64,000 nucleotides of DNA from NCBI GenBank assembly GCA_030533445.1, contig JARPUW010000034.1, positions 372,001-436,000 on the forward strand. The letters are read 5' to 3'. The DNA comes from Cyprinodon diabolis. Its lineage: Eukaryota; Chordata; Actinopteri; Cyprinodontiformes; Cyprinodontidae. Shown here piece by piece: positions 1-12,210 of the stretch. A model generated the notes under the pieces. It was given only the letters and a program-made list of their open reading frames with translations, did not search any database and was not told the DNA's origin. Position numbers and translations under genes: made by a program. Position 1 is the first letter of the stretch. Each line of letters starts with the position of its first letter.

Positions 1-5
1 AGGTT

Positions 6-52
6 GAGGCCAAAACGCTCTTTTCACAGTGAGATAATGCCATTTTGGCCTC
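6..52. repeat. 10-bp perfect inverted repeat inside the monomer
   Basis: Positions 6-15 (gaggccaaaa) and 43-52 (ttttggcctc) are exact reverse complements separated by 27 bases, so each strand could form a 10-bp stem. The loop itself holds CACAGTG, a three-base dyad around one central base; its common variant CACTGTG is its reverse complement. The same stem recurs in nearly every monomer. A cruciform or hairpin, or a binding site for a dimeric protein, is possible. That is inference; only the symmetry is seen. Confidence 0.9.
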
Positions 53-72
53 TGGAGCTGTAACAGACAAAC

Positions 73-80
73 CATTAATG
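73..80. repeat. CATTAATG palindrome within the monomer
   Basis: This is an 8-bp perfect palindrome, present in almost all monomers. A few monomers (about 4862, 5750 and 6815) read cctttaatg and break it, as do the actattaatg (15682, 25256, 38553) and aactattaatg (30044, 43341) forms. No function is assigned. Confidence 0.7.
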
Positions 81-599
81 ATACAGCCATGATCTTTTCT
101 GGCAATTATCTAGAGCTGAAAACTAACAATATAAAGTAGATTTGAGCAGATGTTTTTGGTTCCAAGCTTCAAATCAGAAGGTTGAGGCCAAAACGCTCTT
201 TTCACAGTGAGATAATGCCATTGTGGCCTCTGGAGTTGTAACAGACAAACCATTAATGATACAGCCATGATCTTTTCTGGCAATCATCTAGAGCTGAAAA
301 CTAACAATATAAAGCAGATTTGAGCAGATGTTTTTGGTTCCAAGCTTCAAATCAGAAGGTTGAGGCCAAAACGCTCATTTCACAGTGAGATAATGCCATT
401 TTGGCCTCTGGAGTTGTAACAGACAAACCATTATTGATACAGCCATGATCTTTTCTGGCAATCATCTAGAGCTGAAAAGTAACAATATAAAGTAGATTTG
501 AGCAGATGTTTTTGGTTCCAAGCTTCAAATCAGAAGGTTGAGGCCAAAACGCTCTTTTCACTGTGAGATAATGCCATTTTGGCCTCTGGAGTTGTAACA

Positions 600-3500
600 G
601 ACAAACCATTAATGATACAGCCATGATCTTTTCTGGCAATCATCTAGAGCTGAAAACTAACAATATAAAGTAGATTTGAGCAGATGTTTATGGTTCCAAG
701 CTTCAAATCAGAAGGTTGAGGCCAAAACGCTCTTTTCACAGTGAGATAATGCCATTTTGGCCTCTGGAGTTGTAACAGACAAACCATTAATGATACAGCC
801 ATAATCTTTTCTGGCAATCATCTAGAGCTGAAAACTAACAATATAAATTAGATTTGAGCAGATGTTTTTGGTTCCAAGCTTCAAAACAGAAGTTGAGGCC
901 AAAACGCTCTTTTCACAGTGAGATAATGCCATTTTGGCCTCTGGAGTTGTAACAGACAAACCATTAATGATACAGCCATGATCTTTTCTGGCAATCATCT
1001 AGAGCTTAAAACTAACAATATAAAGTAGATTTGAGCAGATGTTTTTGGTTCCAAGCTTCAAAACAGAAGTTGAGGCCAAACCGCTCTTTTCACAGTGAGA
1101 TAATGCCATTTTGGCCTCTGGAGTTGTAACAGACAAACCATTAATGATACAGCCATGATCTTTTCTGGCAATCATCTAGAGCTGAAAACTAACAATATAA
1201 AGTAGATTTGAGCAGATGTTTATGGTTCCAAGCTTCAAAACAGAAGTTGAGGCCAAAACGCGCATTTCACAGTGAGATAATGCCATTTTGGCCTCTGGAG
1301 TTGTAACAGACAAACCATTAATGATACAGCCATGATCTTTTCTGGCAATCATCTAGAGCTGAAAACTAACAATATAAAGTAGATTTGAGCAGATGTTTTT
1401 GGTTCCAAGCTTCAAAACAGAAGTTGAGGCCAAAACGCTCATTTCACAGTGAGATAATGCCATTTTGGCCTCTGGAGTTGTAACAGACAAACCATTAATG
1501 ATACAGCCATGATCTTTTCTGGCAATCATCTAGAGCTGAAAACTAACAATATAAAGTAGATTTGAGCAGATGTTTTTGGTTCCAAGCTTCAAATCAGAAG
1601 GTTGAGGCCAAAACGCTCTTTTCACTGTGAGATAATGCCATTTTGGCCTCTGGAGTTGTAACAGACAAACCATTAATGATACAGCCATGATCTTTTCTGG
1701 CAATCATCTAGAGCTGAAAACTAACAATATAAAGTAGATTTGAGCAGATGTTTTTGGTTCCAAGCTTCAAAACAGAAGTTGAGGCCAAAACGCTCATTTC
1801 ACAGTGAGATAATGCCATTTTGGCCTCTGGAGTTGTAACAGACAAACCATTAATGATACAGCCAAGATCTTTTCTGGCAATCATCTAGAGCTGAAAACTA
1901 ACAATATAAAGTAGATTTGAGCAGATTTTTTTGGTTCCAAGCTTCAAAACAGAAGTTGAGGCCAAAACGCGCATTTCACAGTGAGATAATGCCATTTTGG
2001 CCTCTGGAGTTGTAACAGACAAACCATTAATGATACAGCCATGATCTTTTCTGGCAATCATCTAGAGCTGAAAACTAACAATATAAAGTAGATTTGAGCA
2101 GATGTTTTTGGTTCCAAGCTTCAAAACAGAAGTTGAGGCCAAAACGCTCATTTCACAGTGAGATAATGCCATTTTGGCCTCTGGAGTTGTAACAGACAAA
2201 CCATTAATGATACAGCCATAATCTTTTCTGGCAATCATCTAGAGCTGAAAACTAAAAATATAAGGTAGATTTGAGCAGATGTTTTTGGTTCCAAGCTTCA
2301 AATCAGAAGGTTGAGGCCAAAACGCTCTTTTCACAGTGAGATAATGCCATTTTGGCCTCTGGAGTTGTAACAGACAAACCATTAATGATACAGCCATGAT
2401 CTTTTCTGGCAAACATCTAGAGCTGAAAACTAACAATATAAAGTAGATTTGAGCAGATGTTTATGGTTCCAAGCTTCAAAACAGAAGTTGAGGCCAAAAC
2501 GCTCATTTCACAGTGAGATAATGCCATTTTGGCCTCTGGAGTTGTAACAGACAAACCATTAATGATACAGCCATGATCTTTTCTGGCAATCATCTAGAGC
2601 TGAAAACTAACAATATAAAGTAGATTTGAGCAGATGTTTATGGTTCCAAGCTTCAAATCAGAAGGTTGAGGCCAAAACGCTCTTTTCACAGTGAGATAAT
2701 GCCATTTTGGCCTCTGGAGTTGTAACAGACAAACCATTAATGATACAGCCATAATCTTTTCTGGCAATCATCTAGAGCTGAAAACTAACAATATAAATTA
2801 GATTTGAGCAGATGTTTTTGGTTCCAAGCTTCAAAACAGAAGTTGAGGCCAAAACGCTCTTTTCACAGTGAGATAATGCCATTTTGGCCTCTGGAGTTGT
2901 AACAGACAAACCATTAATGATACAGCCATGATCTTTTCTGGCAATCATCTAGAGCTTAAAACTAACAATATAAAGTAGATTTGAGCAGATGTTTTTGGTT
3001 CCAAGCTTCAAAACAGAAGTTGAGGCCAAACCGCTCTTTTCACAGTGAGATAATGCCATTTTGGCCTCTGGAGTTGTAACAGACAAACCATTAATGATAC
3101 AGCCATGATCTTTTCTGGCAATCATCTAGAGCTGAAAACTAACAATATAAAGTAGATTTGAGCAGATGTTTATGGTTCCAAGCTTCAAAACAGAAGTTGA
3201 GGCCAAAACGCGCATTTCACAGTGAGATAATGCCATTTTGGCCTCTGGAGTTGTAACAGACAAACCATTAATGATACAGCCATGATCTTTTCTGGCAATC
3301 ATCTAGAGCTGAAAACTAACAATATAAAGTAGATTTGAGCAGATGTTTTTGGTTCCAAGCTTCAAAACAGAAGTTGAGGCCAAAACGCTCATTTCACAGT
3401 GAGATAATGCCATTTTGGCCTCTGGAGTTGTAACAGACAAACCATTAATGATACAGCCATGATCTTTTCTGGCAATCATCTAGAGCTGAAAACTAACAAT

Positions 3501-3850
3501 ATAAAGTAGATTTGAGCAGATGTTTTTGGTTCCAAGCTTCAAATCAGAAGGTTGAGGCCAAAACGCTCTTTTCACTGTGAGATAATGCCATTTTGGCCTC
3601 TGGAGTTGTAACAGACAAACCATTAATGATACAGCCATGATCTTTTCTGGCAATCATCTAGAGCTGAAAACTAACAATATAAAGTAGATTTGAGCAGATG
3701 TTTTTGGTTCCAAGCTTCAAAACAGAAGTTGAGGCCAAAACGCTCATTTCACAGTGAGATAATGCCATTTTGGCCTCTGGAGTTGTAACAGACAAACCAT
3801 TAATGATACAGCCAAGATCTTTTCTGGCAATCATCTAGAGCTGATAACTA
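600..3850. repeat. 11-monomer duplication, shift 1,950 bp
   Basis: Variants at about 668 (tttatgg with aatcagaagg), 841 (ataaatta), about 1003 (agagcttaaa), 1081 (ccgctc), 1259 (cgcgcattt) and 1861 (gccaagatc) recur in the same order at +1,950 bp. Flanking variants do not match: ctgtgag near 561 versus cagtgag near 2511, and gctgaaaac near 1900 versus gctgataac at 3840. The matched segment is therefore about 1.3 kb (about 600-1,895 and 2,550-3,845), placed eleven monomers apart. Boundaries are approximate to one monomer. Confidence 0.8.
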
Positions 3851-4859
3851 ACAATATAAAGTAGATTTGAGCAGATGTTTTTGGTTCCAAGCTTCAAATC
3901 AGAAGGTTGAGGCCAAAACGCTCTTTTCACAGTGAGATAATGCCATTTTGGCCTCTGGAGTTGTAACAGACAAACCATTAATGATAGAGCCATGATCTTT
4001 TCTGGCAATCATCTAGAGCTGAAAACTAACAATATAAAGTAGATTTGAGCAGATGTTTATGGTTCCAAGCTTCAAAACTGAAGTTGAGGCCAAAACGCTC
4101 TTTTCACAGTGAGATAATGCCATTTTGGCCTCTGGAGTTGTAACAGACAAACCATTAATGATACAGCCATGATCTTTTCTGGCAATCATCTAGAGCTGAA
4201 AACTAACAACATAAAGTAGATTTGAGCAGATGTTTTTGGTTCCAAGCTTCAAATCAGAAGGTTGAGGCCAAAACGCTCTTTTCACAGTGAGATAATGCCA
4301 TTTTGGCCTCTGGAGTTGTAACAGACAAACCATTAATGATAGAGCCATGATCTTTTCTGGCAATCATCTAGAGCTGAAAACTTACAATATAAAGTAGATT
4401 TGAGCAGATGTTTTTGGTTCCAAGCTTCAAAACAGAAGTTGAGGCCAAAACGCTCATTTCACAGTGAGATAATGCCATTTTGGCCTCTGGAGTTGTAACA
4501 GACAAACCATTAATGATACAGCCACGATCTTTTCTGGCAATCATCTAGAGCTGAAAACTAACAATATAAAGTAGATTTGAGCAGATGTTTTTGGTTCCAA
4601 GCTTCAAATCAGAAGGTTGAGGCCAAAACGCTCTTTTCACAGTGAGATAATGCCATTTTGGCCTCTGGAGTTGTAACAGACAAACCATTAATGATAAAGC
4701 CATGATCTTTTCTGGCAATCATCTAGAGCTGAAAACTAACAATATAAAGTAGATTTGAGCAGATGTTTATGGTTCCAAGCTTCAAAACAGAAGTTGAGGC
4801 CAAAACTCTCTTTTCACAGTGAGATAATGCCATTTTGGCCTCTGGAGTTGTAACAGACA

Positions 4860-7070
4860 AACCTTTAATGATACAGCCATAATCTTTTCTGGCAATCATC
4901 TAGAGCTGAAAACTAACAATATAAAGTAGATTTGACAGGATGTTTTTGGTTCCAAGCTTCAAATCAGAAGTTGAGGCCAAAACGCTCTTTTCACAGTGAG
5001 ATAATGCCATTTTGGCCTCTGGAGTTGTAACAGACAAACCATTAATGATACAGCCATGATCTTTTCTGGCAATCATCTAGAGCAGAAAACTAACAATATA
5101 AAGTAGATTTGAGCAGATGTTTTTGGTTCCAAGCTTCAAATCAGAAGGTTGAGGCCAAAACGCTCATTTCACAGTGAGATAATGTCATTTCGGCCTCTGG
5201 AGTTGTAACAGAAAAACCATTAATGTTACAGCCATGATCTTTTCTGGCAATCATCTAGAGCTGAAAACTAACAATATAAAGTAGATTTGAGCAGATGTTT
5301 TTGGTTCCAAGCTTCAAATCAGAAGTTGAGGCCAAAACGCTCTTTTCACAGTGAGATAATGCCATTTTGGCCTCTGGAGTTGTAACAGACAAACCATTAA
5401 TGATAGAGCCATGATCTTTTCTGGCAATCATCTAGAGCTGAAAACTTACAATATAAAGTAGATTTGAGCAGATGTTTTTGGTTCCAAGCTTCAAAACAGA
5501 AGTTGAGGCCAAAACGCTCATTTCACAGTGAGATAATGCCATTTTGGCCTCTGGAGTTGTAACAGACAAACCATTAATGATACAGCCACGATCTTTTCTG
5601 GCAATCATCTAGAGCTGAAAACTAACAATATAAAGTAGATTTGAGCAGATGTTTTTGGTTCCAAGCTTCAAATCAGAAGGTTGAGGCCAAAACGCTCTTT
5701 TCACAGTGAGATAATGCCATTTTGGCCTCTGGAGTTGTAACAGACAAACCTTTAATGATACAGCCATAATCTTTTCTGGCAATCATCTAGAGCTGAAAAC
5801 TAACAATATAAAGTAGATTTGACAGGATGTTTTTGGTTCCAAGCTTCAAATCAGAAGTTGAGGCCAAAACGCTCTTTTCACAGTGAGATAATGCCATTTT
5901 GGCCTCTGGAGTTGTAACAGACAAACCATTAATGATACAGCCATGATCTTTTCTGGCAATCATCTAGAGCAGAAAACTAACAATATAAAGTAGATTTGAG
6001 CAGATGTTTTTGGTTCCAAGCTTCAAATCAGAAGGTTGAGGCCAAAACGCTCATTTCACAGTGAGATAATGTCATTTCGGCCTCTGGAGTTTTAACAGAA
6101 AAACCATTAATGTTACAGCCATGATCTTTTCTGGCAATCATCTAGAGCTGAAAACTAACAATATAAAGTAGATTTGAGCAGATGTTTTTGGTTCCAAGCT
6201 TCAAATCAGAAGTTGAGGCCAAAACGCTCTTTTCACAGTGAGATAATGCCATTTTGGCCTCTGGAGTTGTAACAGACAAACCATTAATGATACAGCCATG
6301 ATCTTTTCTGGCAATCATCTAGAGCAGAAAACTAACAATATAAAGTAGATTTGAGCAGATGTTTTTGGTTCCAAGCTTCAAATCAGAAGGTTGAGGCCAA
6401 AACGCTCATTTCACAGTGAGATAATGTCATTTTGGCCTCTGGAGTTGTAACAGAAAAACCATTAATGTTACAGCCATGATCTTTTCTGGCAATCATCTAG
6501 AGCTGAAAACTAACAATATAAAGTAGATTTGAGCAGATGTTTTTGGTTCCAAGCTTCAAATCAGAAGGTTGAGGCCAAAACGCTCTTTTCCCAGTGAGAT
6601 AATGCCATTTTGGCCTCTGGAGTTGTAACAGACAAACCATTAATGATAAAGCCATGATCTTTTCTGGCAATCATCTAGAGCTGAAAACTAACAATATAAA
6701 GTAGATTTGAGCAGATGTTTTTGGTTCCAAGCTTCAAAACAGAAGTTGAGGCCAAAACGCTCTTTTCACAGTGAGATAATGCCATTTTGGCCTCTGGAGT
6801 TGTAACAGACAAACCTTTAATGATACAGCCATAATCTTTTCTGGCAATCATCTAGAGCTGAAAACTAACAATATAAAGTAGATTTGACAGGATGTTTTTG
6901 GTTCCAAGCTTCAAATCAGAAGTTGAGGCCAAAACGCTCTTTTCACAGTGAGATAATGCCATTTTGGCCTCTGGAGTTGTAACAGACAAACCATTAATGA
7001 TACAGCCATGATCTTTTCTGGCAATCATCTAGAGCAGAAAACTAACAATATAAAGTAGATTTGAGCAGAT
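4860..7070. repeat. 5- and 6-monomer local duplications
   Basis: The rare string tttgacagga occurs at 4931, 5818 and 6883, spaced 887 and 1,065 bp (five and six monomers). It is preceded each time by cctttaatg and cataatc and followed by a monomer with gagcagaaaac. The atgtcatttcgg/atgttacag monomer repeats at about 5189 and 6076 (shift 887), with a less similar relative at 6425. These look like successive short unequal exchanges. Confidence 0.78.
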
Positions 7071-9701
7071 GTTTTTGGTTCCAAGCTTCAAATCAGAAGG
7101 TTGAGGCCAAAACGCTCTTTTCACAGTGAGATAATGCCATTTTGGCCTCTGGAGTTGTAACAGACAAACCATTAATGATACAGCCATGATCTTTTCTGGC
7201 AATCATCTAGAGCAGAAAACTAACAATTTAAAGTAGATTTGAGCAGATGTTTATGGTTCCAAGCTTCAAAACAGAAGTTGAGGCCAAAACGCTCATTTCA
7301 CAGTGAGATAATGCCATTTTGGCCTCTGGAGTTGTAACAGACAAACCATTAATGATACAGCCATGATCTTTTCTGGCAATCATCTAGAGCTGAAAACTAA
7401 CAATATAAAGTAGATTTGAGCAGATGTTTTTGGTTCCAAGCTTCAAATCAGAAGGTTGAGGCCAAAACGCTCTTTTCACAGTGAGATAATGCCATTTTGG
7501 CCTCTGGAGTTGTAACAGACAAACCATTAATGATACAGCCATGATCTTTTCTGGCAATCATCTAGAGCTGAAAACTAACAATATAAAGTAGATTTGAGCA
7601 GATGTTTTTGGTTCCAAGCTTCAAATCAGAAGGTTGAGGCCAAAACGCTCATTTCACAGTGAGATAATGTCATTTTGGCCTCTGGAGTTGTAACAGAAAA
7701 ACCATTAATGATACAGCCATGATCTTTTCTGGCACTCATCTAGAGCTGAAAACTAACAATATAAAGTAGATTTGAGCAGATGTTTTTGGTTCCAAGCTTC
7801 AAAACAGAAGTTGAGGCCAAAACGCTCATTTCACAGTGAGATAATGCCATTTTGGCCTCTGGAGTTGTAACAGACAAACCATTAATGATACAGCCATGAT
7901 CTTTTCTGGCAATCATCTAGAGCTGAAAACTAACAATATAAAGTAGATTTGAGCAGATGTTTATGGTTCCAAGCTTCAAATCAGAAGGTTGAGGCCAAAA
8001 CGCTCTTTTCACTGTGAGATAATGCCATTTTGGCCTCTGGAGTTGTAACAGACAAACCATTAATGATACAGCCATAATCTTTTCTGGCAATCATCTAGAG
8101 CTGAAAACTAACAATATAAAGTAGATTTGAGCAGATGTTTTTGGTTCCAAGCTTCAAAACAGAAGTTGAGGCCAAAACGCTCTTTTCACAGTGAGATAAT
8201 GTCATTTTGGCCTCTGGAGTTGTAACAGAAAAACCATTAATGTTACAGCCATGATCTTTTCTGGCAATCATCTAGACCTGAAAACTAACAATATAAAGTA
8301 GATTTGAGCAGATGTTTTTGGTTCCAAGCTTCAAATCAGAAGGTTGAGGCCAAAACGCTCTTTTCACTGTGAGATAATGCCATTTTGGCCTCTGGAGTTG
8401 TAACAGACAAACCATTAATGATACAGCCATGATCTTTTCTGGCAATCATCTAGAGCTGAAAACTAACAATATAAAGTAGATTTGAGCAGATGTTTATGGT
8501 TCCAAGCTTCAAATCAGAAGGTTGAGGCCAAAACGCTCTTTTCACAGTGAGATAATGCCATTTTGGCCTCTGGAGTTGTAACAGACAAACCATTAATGAT
8601 ACAGCCATGATCTTTTCTGGCAATCATCTAGAGCTGAAAACTCACAACATAAAGTAGATTTGAGCAGATGTTTTTGGTTCCAAGCTTCAAATCAGAAGGT
8701 TGAGGCCAAAACGTTCTTTTCACAGTGAGATAATGCCATTTTGGCCTCTGGAGTTGTAACAGACAAACCATTAATGATACAGCCATGATCTTTTCTGGCA
8801 ATCATCTAGAGCTGAAAACTAACAATATAAAGTAGATTTGAGCAGATGTTTTTGGTTCCAAGCTTCAAATCAAAAGGTTGAGGCCAAAACGCTCATTTCA
8901 CTGTGAGATAATGCCATTTTGGCCTCTGGAGTTGTAACAGACAAACCATTAATGATACAGCCATAATCTTTTCTGGCAATCATCTAGAGCTGAAAACTAA
9001 CAATATAAAGTAGATTTGAGCAGATGTTATTGGTTCCAAGCTTCAAAACAGAAGTTGAGGCCAAAACGCTCATTTCACAGTGAGATAATGCCATTTTGGC
9101 CTCTGGAGTTGTAACAGACAAACCATTAATGATACAGCCATGATCATTTCTGGCAATCATCTAGAGCTGAAAACTAACAATATAAAGTAGATTTGAGCAG
9201 ATGTTTTTGGTTCCAAACTTCAAATCAGAAGGTTGAGGCCAAAACGCTCTTTTCACAGTGAGATAATGCCATTTTGGCCTCTGGAGTTGTAACAGACAAA
9301 CCATTAATGATACAGCCATGATCTTTTCTGGCAATCATCTAGAGCTGAAAACTAACAATATAAAGTAGATTTGAGCAGATGTTTATGGTTCCAAGCTTCA
9401 AAACAGAAGTTGAGGATAAAACGCTCATTTCACAGTGAGATAATGCCATTTTGGCCTCTTGAGATGTAACAGACAAACCATTAATGATACAACCATGATC
9501 TTTTCTGGCAATCATCTAGAGCTGAAAACTAACAATATAAAGTAGATTTGAGCAGATGTTATTGGTTCCAAGCTTCAAAACAGAAGTTGAGGCCAAAACG
9601 CTCATTTCACAGTGAGATAATGCCATTTTGGCCTCTGGAGTTGTAACAGACAAACCATTAATGATACAGCCATGATCTTTTCTGGCAATCATCTAGAGCT
9701 G

Positions 9702-10600
9702 AAAACTAAGAATATAAAGTAGATTTGAGCAGATGTTTTTGGTTCCAAGCTTCAAATCAGAAGGTTGAGGCCAAAACGCTCTTTTCACAGTGAGTTAATG
9801 CCATTTTGGCCTCTGGAGTTGTAACAGACAAACCATTAATGATACAGCCATAATCTTTTCTGGCAATCATCTAGAGCTGAAAACTAACAATATAAAGTAG
9901 ATTTGAGCAGATGTTTTTGGTTCCAAGCTTCAAATCAGAAGGTTGAGGCCAAAACGCTCTTTTCACAGTGAGATAATGCCATTTTGGCCTCTGGAGTTGT
10001 AACAGAAACCATTAATGATACAGCCATGATCTTTTCTGGCAATCATCTAGAGCTGAAAACTAACAATATAAAGTAGATTTGAGCAGATGTTTATGGTTCC
10101 AAGCTTCAAAACAGAAATTGAGGCCAAAACGCTCATTTCACAGTGAGATAATGCCATTTTGGCCTCTGGAGTTGTAACAGACAAACCATTAATGATACAG
10201 CCATGATCTTTTCTGGCAATCATCTAGAGCTGAAAACTAACAATATAAAGTAGATTTGAGCAGATGTTTTTGGTTCCAAGCTTCAAAACAGAAGTTGAGG
10301 CCAAAACGCTCATTTCACAGTGAGATAATGCCATTTTGGCCTCTGGAGTTGTAACAGACAAACCATTAATGATACAGCCATGATCTTTTCTGGCAATCAT
10401 CTAAAGCTGAAAACTAACAATATAAAGTAGATTTGAGCAGATGTTTTTGGTTCCAAGCTTCAAATCAGAAGGTTGAGGCCAAAACGCTCTTTTCACTGTG
10501 AGATAATGCCATTTTGGCCTCTGGAGTTGTAATAGACAAACCATTAATGATACAGCCATGATCTTTTCTGGCAATCATCTAGAGCTGAAAACTAAAAATA
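9702..10600. repeat. Six-monomer cassette (first of 14)
   Basis: A fixed series of marked monomers runs: ctaagaat, then gagttaatg with cataatc, then cagaaacc (2-bp deletion), then tttatgg with gaaattgagg and catttc, then aaaacagaag ending in ctaaagctg, then cactgtgag with gtaatagac and usually ctaaaaatat. The gagttaatg tag sits at 9794, 11389, 13872, 17063, 19368, 20963, 23446, 26637, 29296, 32843, 34438, 36921, 39934 and 42593. Some copies are altered: at 13,872, 23,446 and 36,921 the ctaagaat monomer is replaced by the gtactct one. This is the clearest higher-order unit in the window, though cassettes are spaced irregularly by other monomers. Confidence 0.85.
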
Positions 10601-11296
10601 TAAAGTAGATTTGAGCAGATGTTTTTGGTTCCAAGCTTCAAATCAGAAGGTTGAGGCCAAAACGCTCTTTTCACAGTGAGATAATGCCATTTTGGCCTCT
10701 GGAGTTGTAACAGACAAACCATTAATGATACAGCCATGATCTTTTCTGGCAATCATCTAGAGCTGAAAACTAACAATATAAAGTAGATTTGAGCAGATGT
10801 TTTTGGTTCCAAGCTTCAAATCAGAAGGTTGAGGCCAAAACGCTCTTTTCACAGTGAGATAATGCCATTTTGGCCTCTGGAGTTGTAACAGAAACCATTA
10901 ATGATACAACCATGATCTTTTCTGGCAATCATCTAGAGCTGAAAACTAACAATATAAAGTAGATTTGAGCATGTGTTTATGGTTCCAAGCTTCAAAACAG
11001 AAGTTGAGGCCAAAACGCTCATTTCACAGTGAGATAATGCCATTTTGGCCTCTGGAGTTGTAACAGACAAACCATTAATGATACAGCCATGATCTTTTCT
11101 GGCAATCATCTAGAGCTGAAAACTAACAATATAAAGTAGATTTGAGCAGATGTTTTTGGTTCCAAGCTTCAAATCAGAAGGTTGAGGCCAAAACGCTCTT
11201 TTCACAGTGAGATAATGCCATTTTGGCCTCTGGAGTTGTAACAGACAAACCATTAATGATACAGCCATGATCTTTTCTGGCAATCATCTAGAGCTG

Positions 11297-12210
11297 AAAA
11301 CTAAGAATATAAAGTAGATTTGAGCAGATGTTTTTGGTTCCAAGCTTCAAATCAGAAGGTTGAGGCCAAAACGCTCTTTTCACAGTGAGTTAATGCCATT
11401 TTGGCCTCTGGAGTTGTAACAGACAAACCATTAATGATACAGCCATAATCTTTTCTGGCAATCATCTAGAGCTGAAAACTAACAATATAAAGTAGATTTG
11501 AGCAGATGTTTTTGGTTCCAAGCTTCAAATCAGAAGGTTGAGGCCAAAACGCTCTTTTCACAGTGAGATAATGCCATTTTGGCCTCTGGAGTTGTAACAG
11601 AAACCATTAATGATACAGCCATGATCTTTTCTGGCAATCATCTAGAGCTGAAAACTAACAATATAAAGTAGATTTGAGCAGATGTTTATGGTTCCAAGCT
11701 TCAAAACAGAAATTGAGGCCAAAACGCTCATTTCACAGTGAGATAATGCCATTTTGGCCTCTGGAGTTGTAACAGACAAACCATTAATGATACAGCCATG
11801 ATCTTTTCTGGCAATCATCTAAAGCTGAAAACTAACAATATAAAGTAGATTTGAGCAGATGTTTTTGGTTCCAAGCTTCAAAACAGAAGTTGAGGCCAAA
11901 ACGCTCATTTCACAGTGAGATAATGCCATTTTGGCCTCTGGAGTTGTAACAGACAAACCATTAATGATACAGCCATGATCTTTTCTGGCAATCATCTAAA
12001 GCTGAAAACTAACAATATAAAGTAGATTTGAGCAGATGTTTTTGGTTCCAAGCTTCAAATCAGAAGGTTGAGGCCAAAACGCTCTTTTCACTGTGAGATA
12101 ATGCCATTTTGGCCTCTGGAGTTGTAATAGACAAACCATTAATGATACAGCCATGATCTTTTCTGGCAATCATCTAGAGCTGAAAACTAACAATATAAAG
12201 TAGATTTGAG
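11297..12210. repeat. Nine-monomer-shifted copy of the cassette, with a two-monomer deletion
   Basis: ctaagaat (9,702/11,297), gagttaatg (9,794/11,389), acagaaattg (10,111/11,706) and gtaatag (10,529/12,124) recur at +1,595 bp. After that the shift falls to 1,241 bp (gagcatgtg 10,967/12,208), so two monomers (354 bp) were removed near 12.13-12.2 kb. At that point ctaaaaatat and the following two monomers are missing. The same state is inherited at about 21.7 and 35.2 kb. Confidence 0.78.

Larger units (their letters stand above)
1..178. repeat. Reference monomer (178-bp form)
   Basis: This is the first complete monomer, used here for numbering. Landmarks are: left arm gaggccaaaa at 6-15, the single CpG at 16-17, right arm ttttggcctc at 43-52, the palindrome CATTAATG at 73-80, short inverted arms ATGAT/ATCAT at 89-93 and 105-109, TCTAGA at 109-114 (a t>a change near here, aattatcta, is seen in this copy only), a T5 tract near 152-156 and AAGCTT at 164-169. 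Two main forms alternate along the array. A 178-bp form reads aaatcagaagg at the junction and a 177-bp form reads aaaacagaag. A ctcttttc/ctcatttc/cgcatttc polymorphism and tttttgg/tttatgg are the other common two-state sites. Confidence 0.93.
1..8510. repeat. Left array domain
   Basis: This domain lacks the gagttaatg cassette that marks the centre. It is built from monomer blocks with their own recurring variants: aaaccgctc (about 1078 and 3028), atataaatta (841 and 2791), tttgacagga (4931, 5818, 6883) and taatgttaca (5221, 6108, 6463). cagaaaaacc linked to atgtcatt recurs from about 5190 to 8230. Some blocks were later reused further right: the piece around 3840-4080 reappears at +8,871 bp and the piece around 7650-8330 at +5,321 bp, both whole numbers of monomers. 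No other sequence is present. Confidence 0.8.

Noticed and set aside
89..109. ATGAT/ATCAT short inverted repeat as a functional hairpin
   Set aside because: Five base pairs around an 11-base loop are expected by chance in AT-rich sequence. Kept only as a landmark.
121..160. Promoter-like ataaag (TATA-like) motif in each monomer
   Set aside because: It is an AT-rich string with no supporting elements or downstream gene. Satellite transcription is possible but nothing here demonstrates a promoter.
1..178. CENP-B box or alpha-satellite relationship
   Set aside because: The monomer has one CpG, so it cannot hold the CpG-containing CENP-B box core, and it shows no visible similarity to the 171-bp primate satellite.
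2239..2436. A 65-residue open frame on the minus strand
   Set aside because: It is opened by chance substitutions in satellite monomers and does not recur as an intact frame in neighbouring units. It lacks any recognisable motif and I treat it as non-coding repeat.
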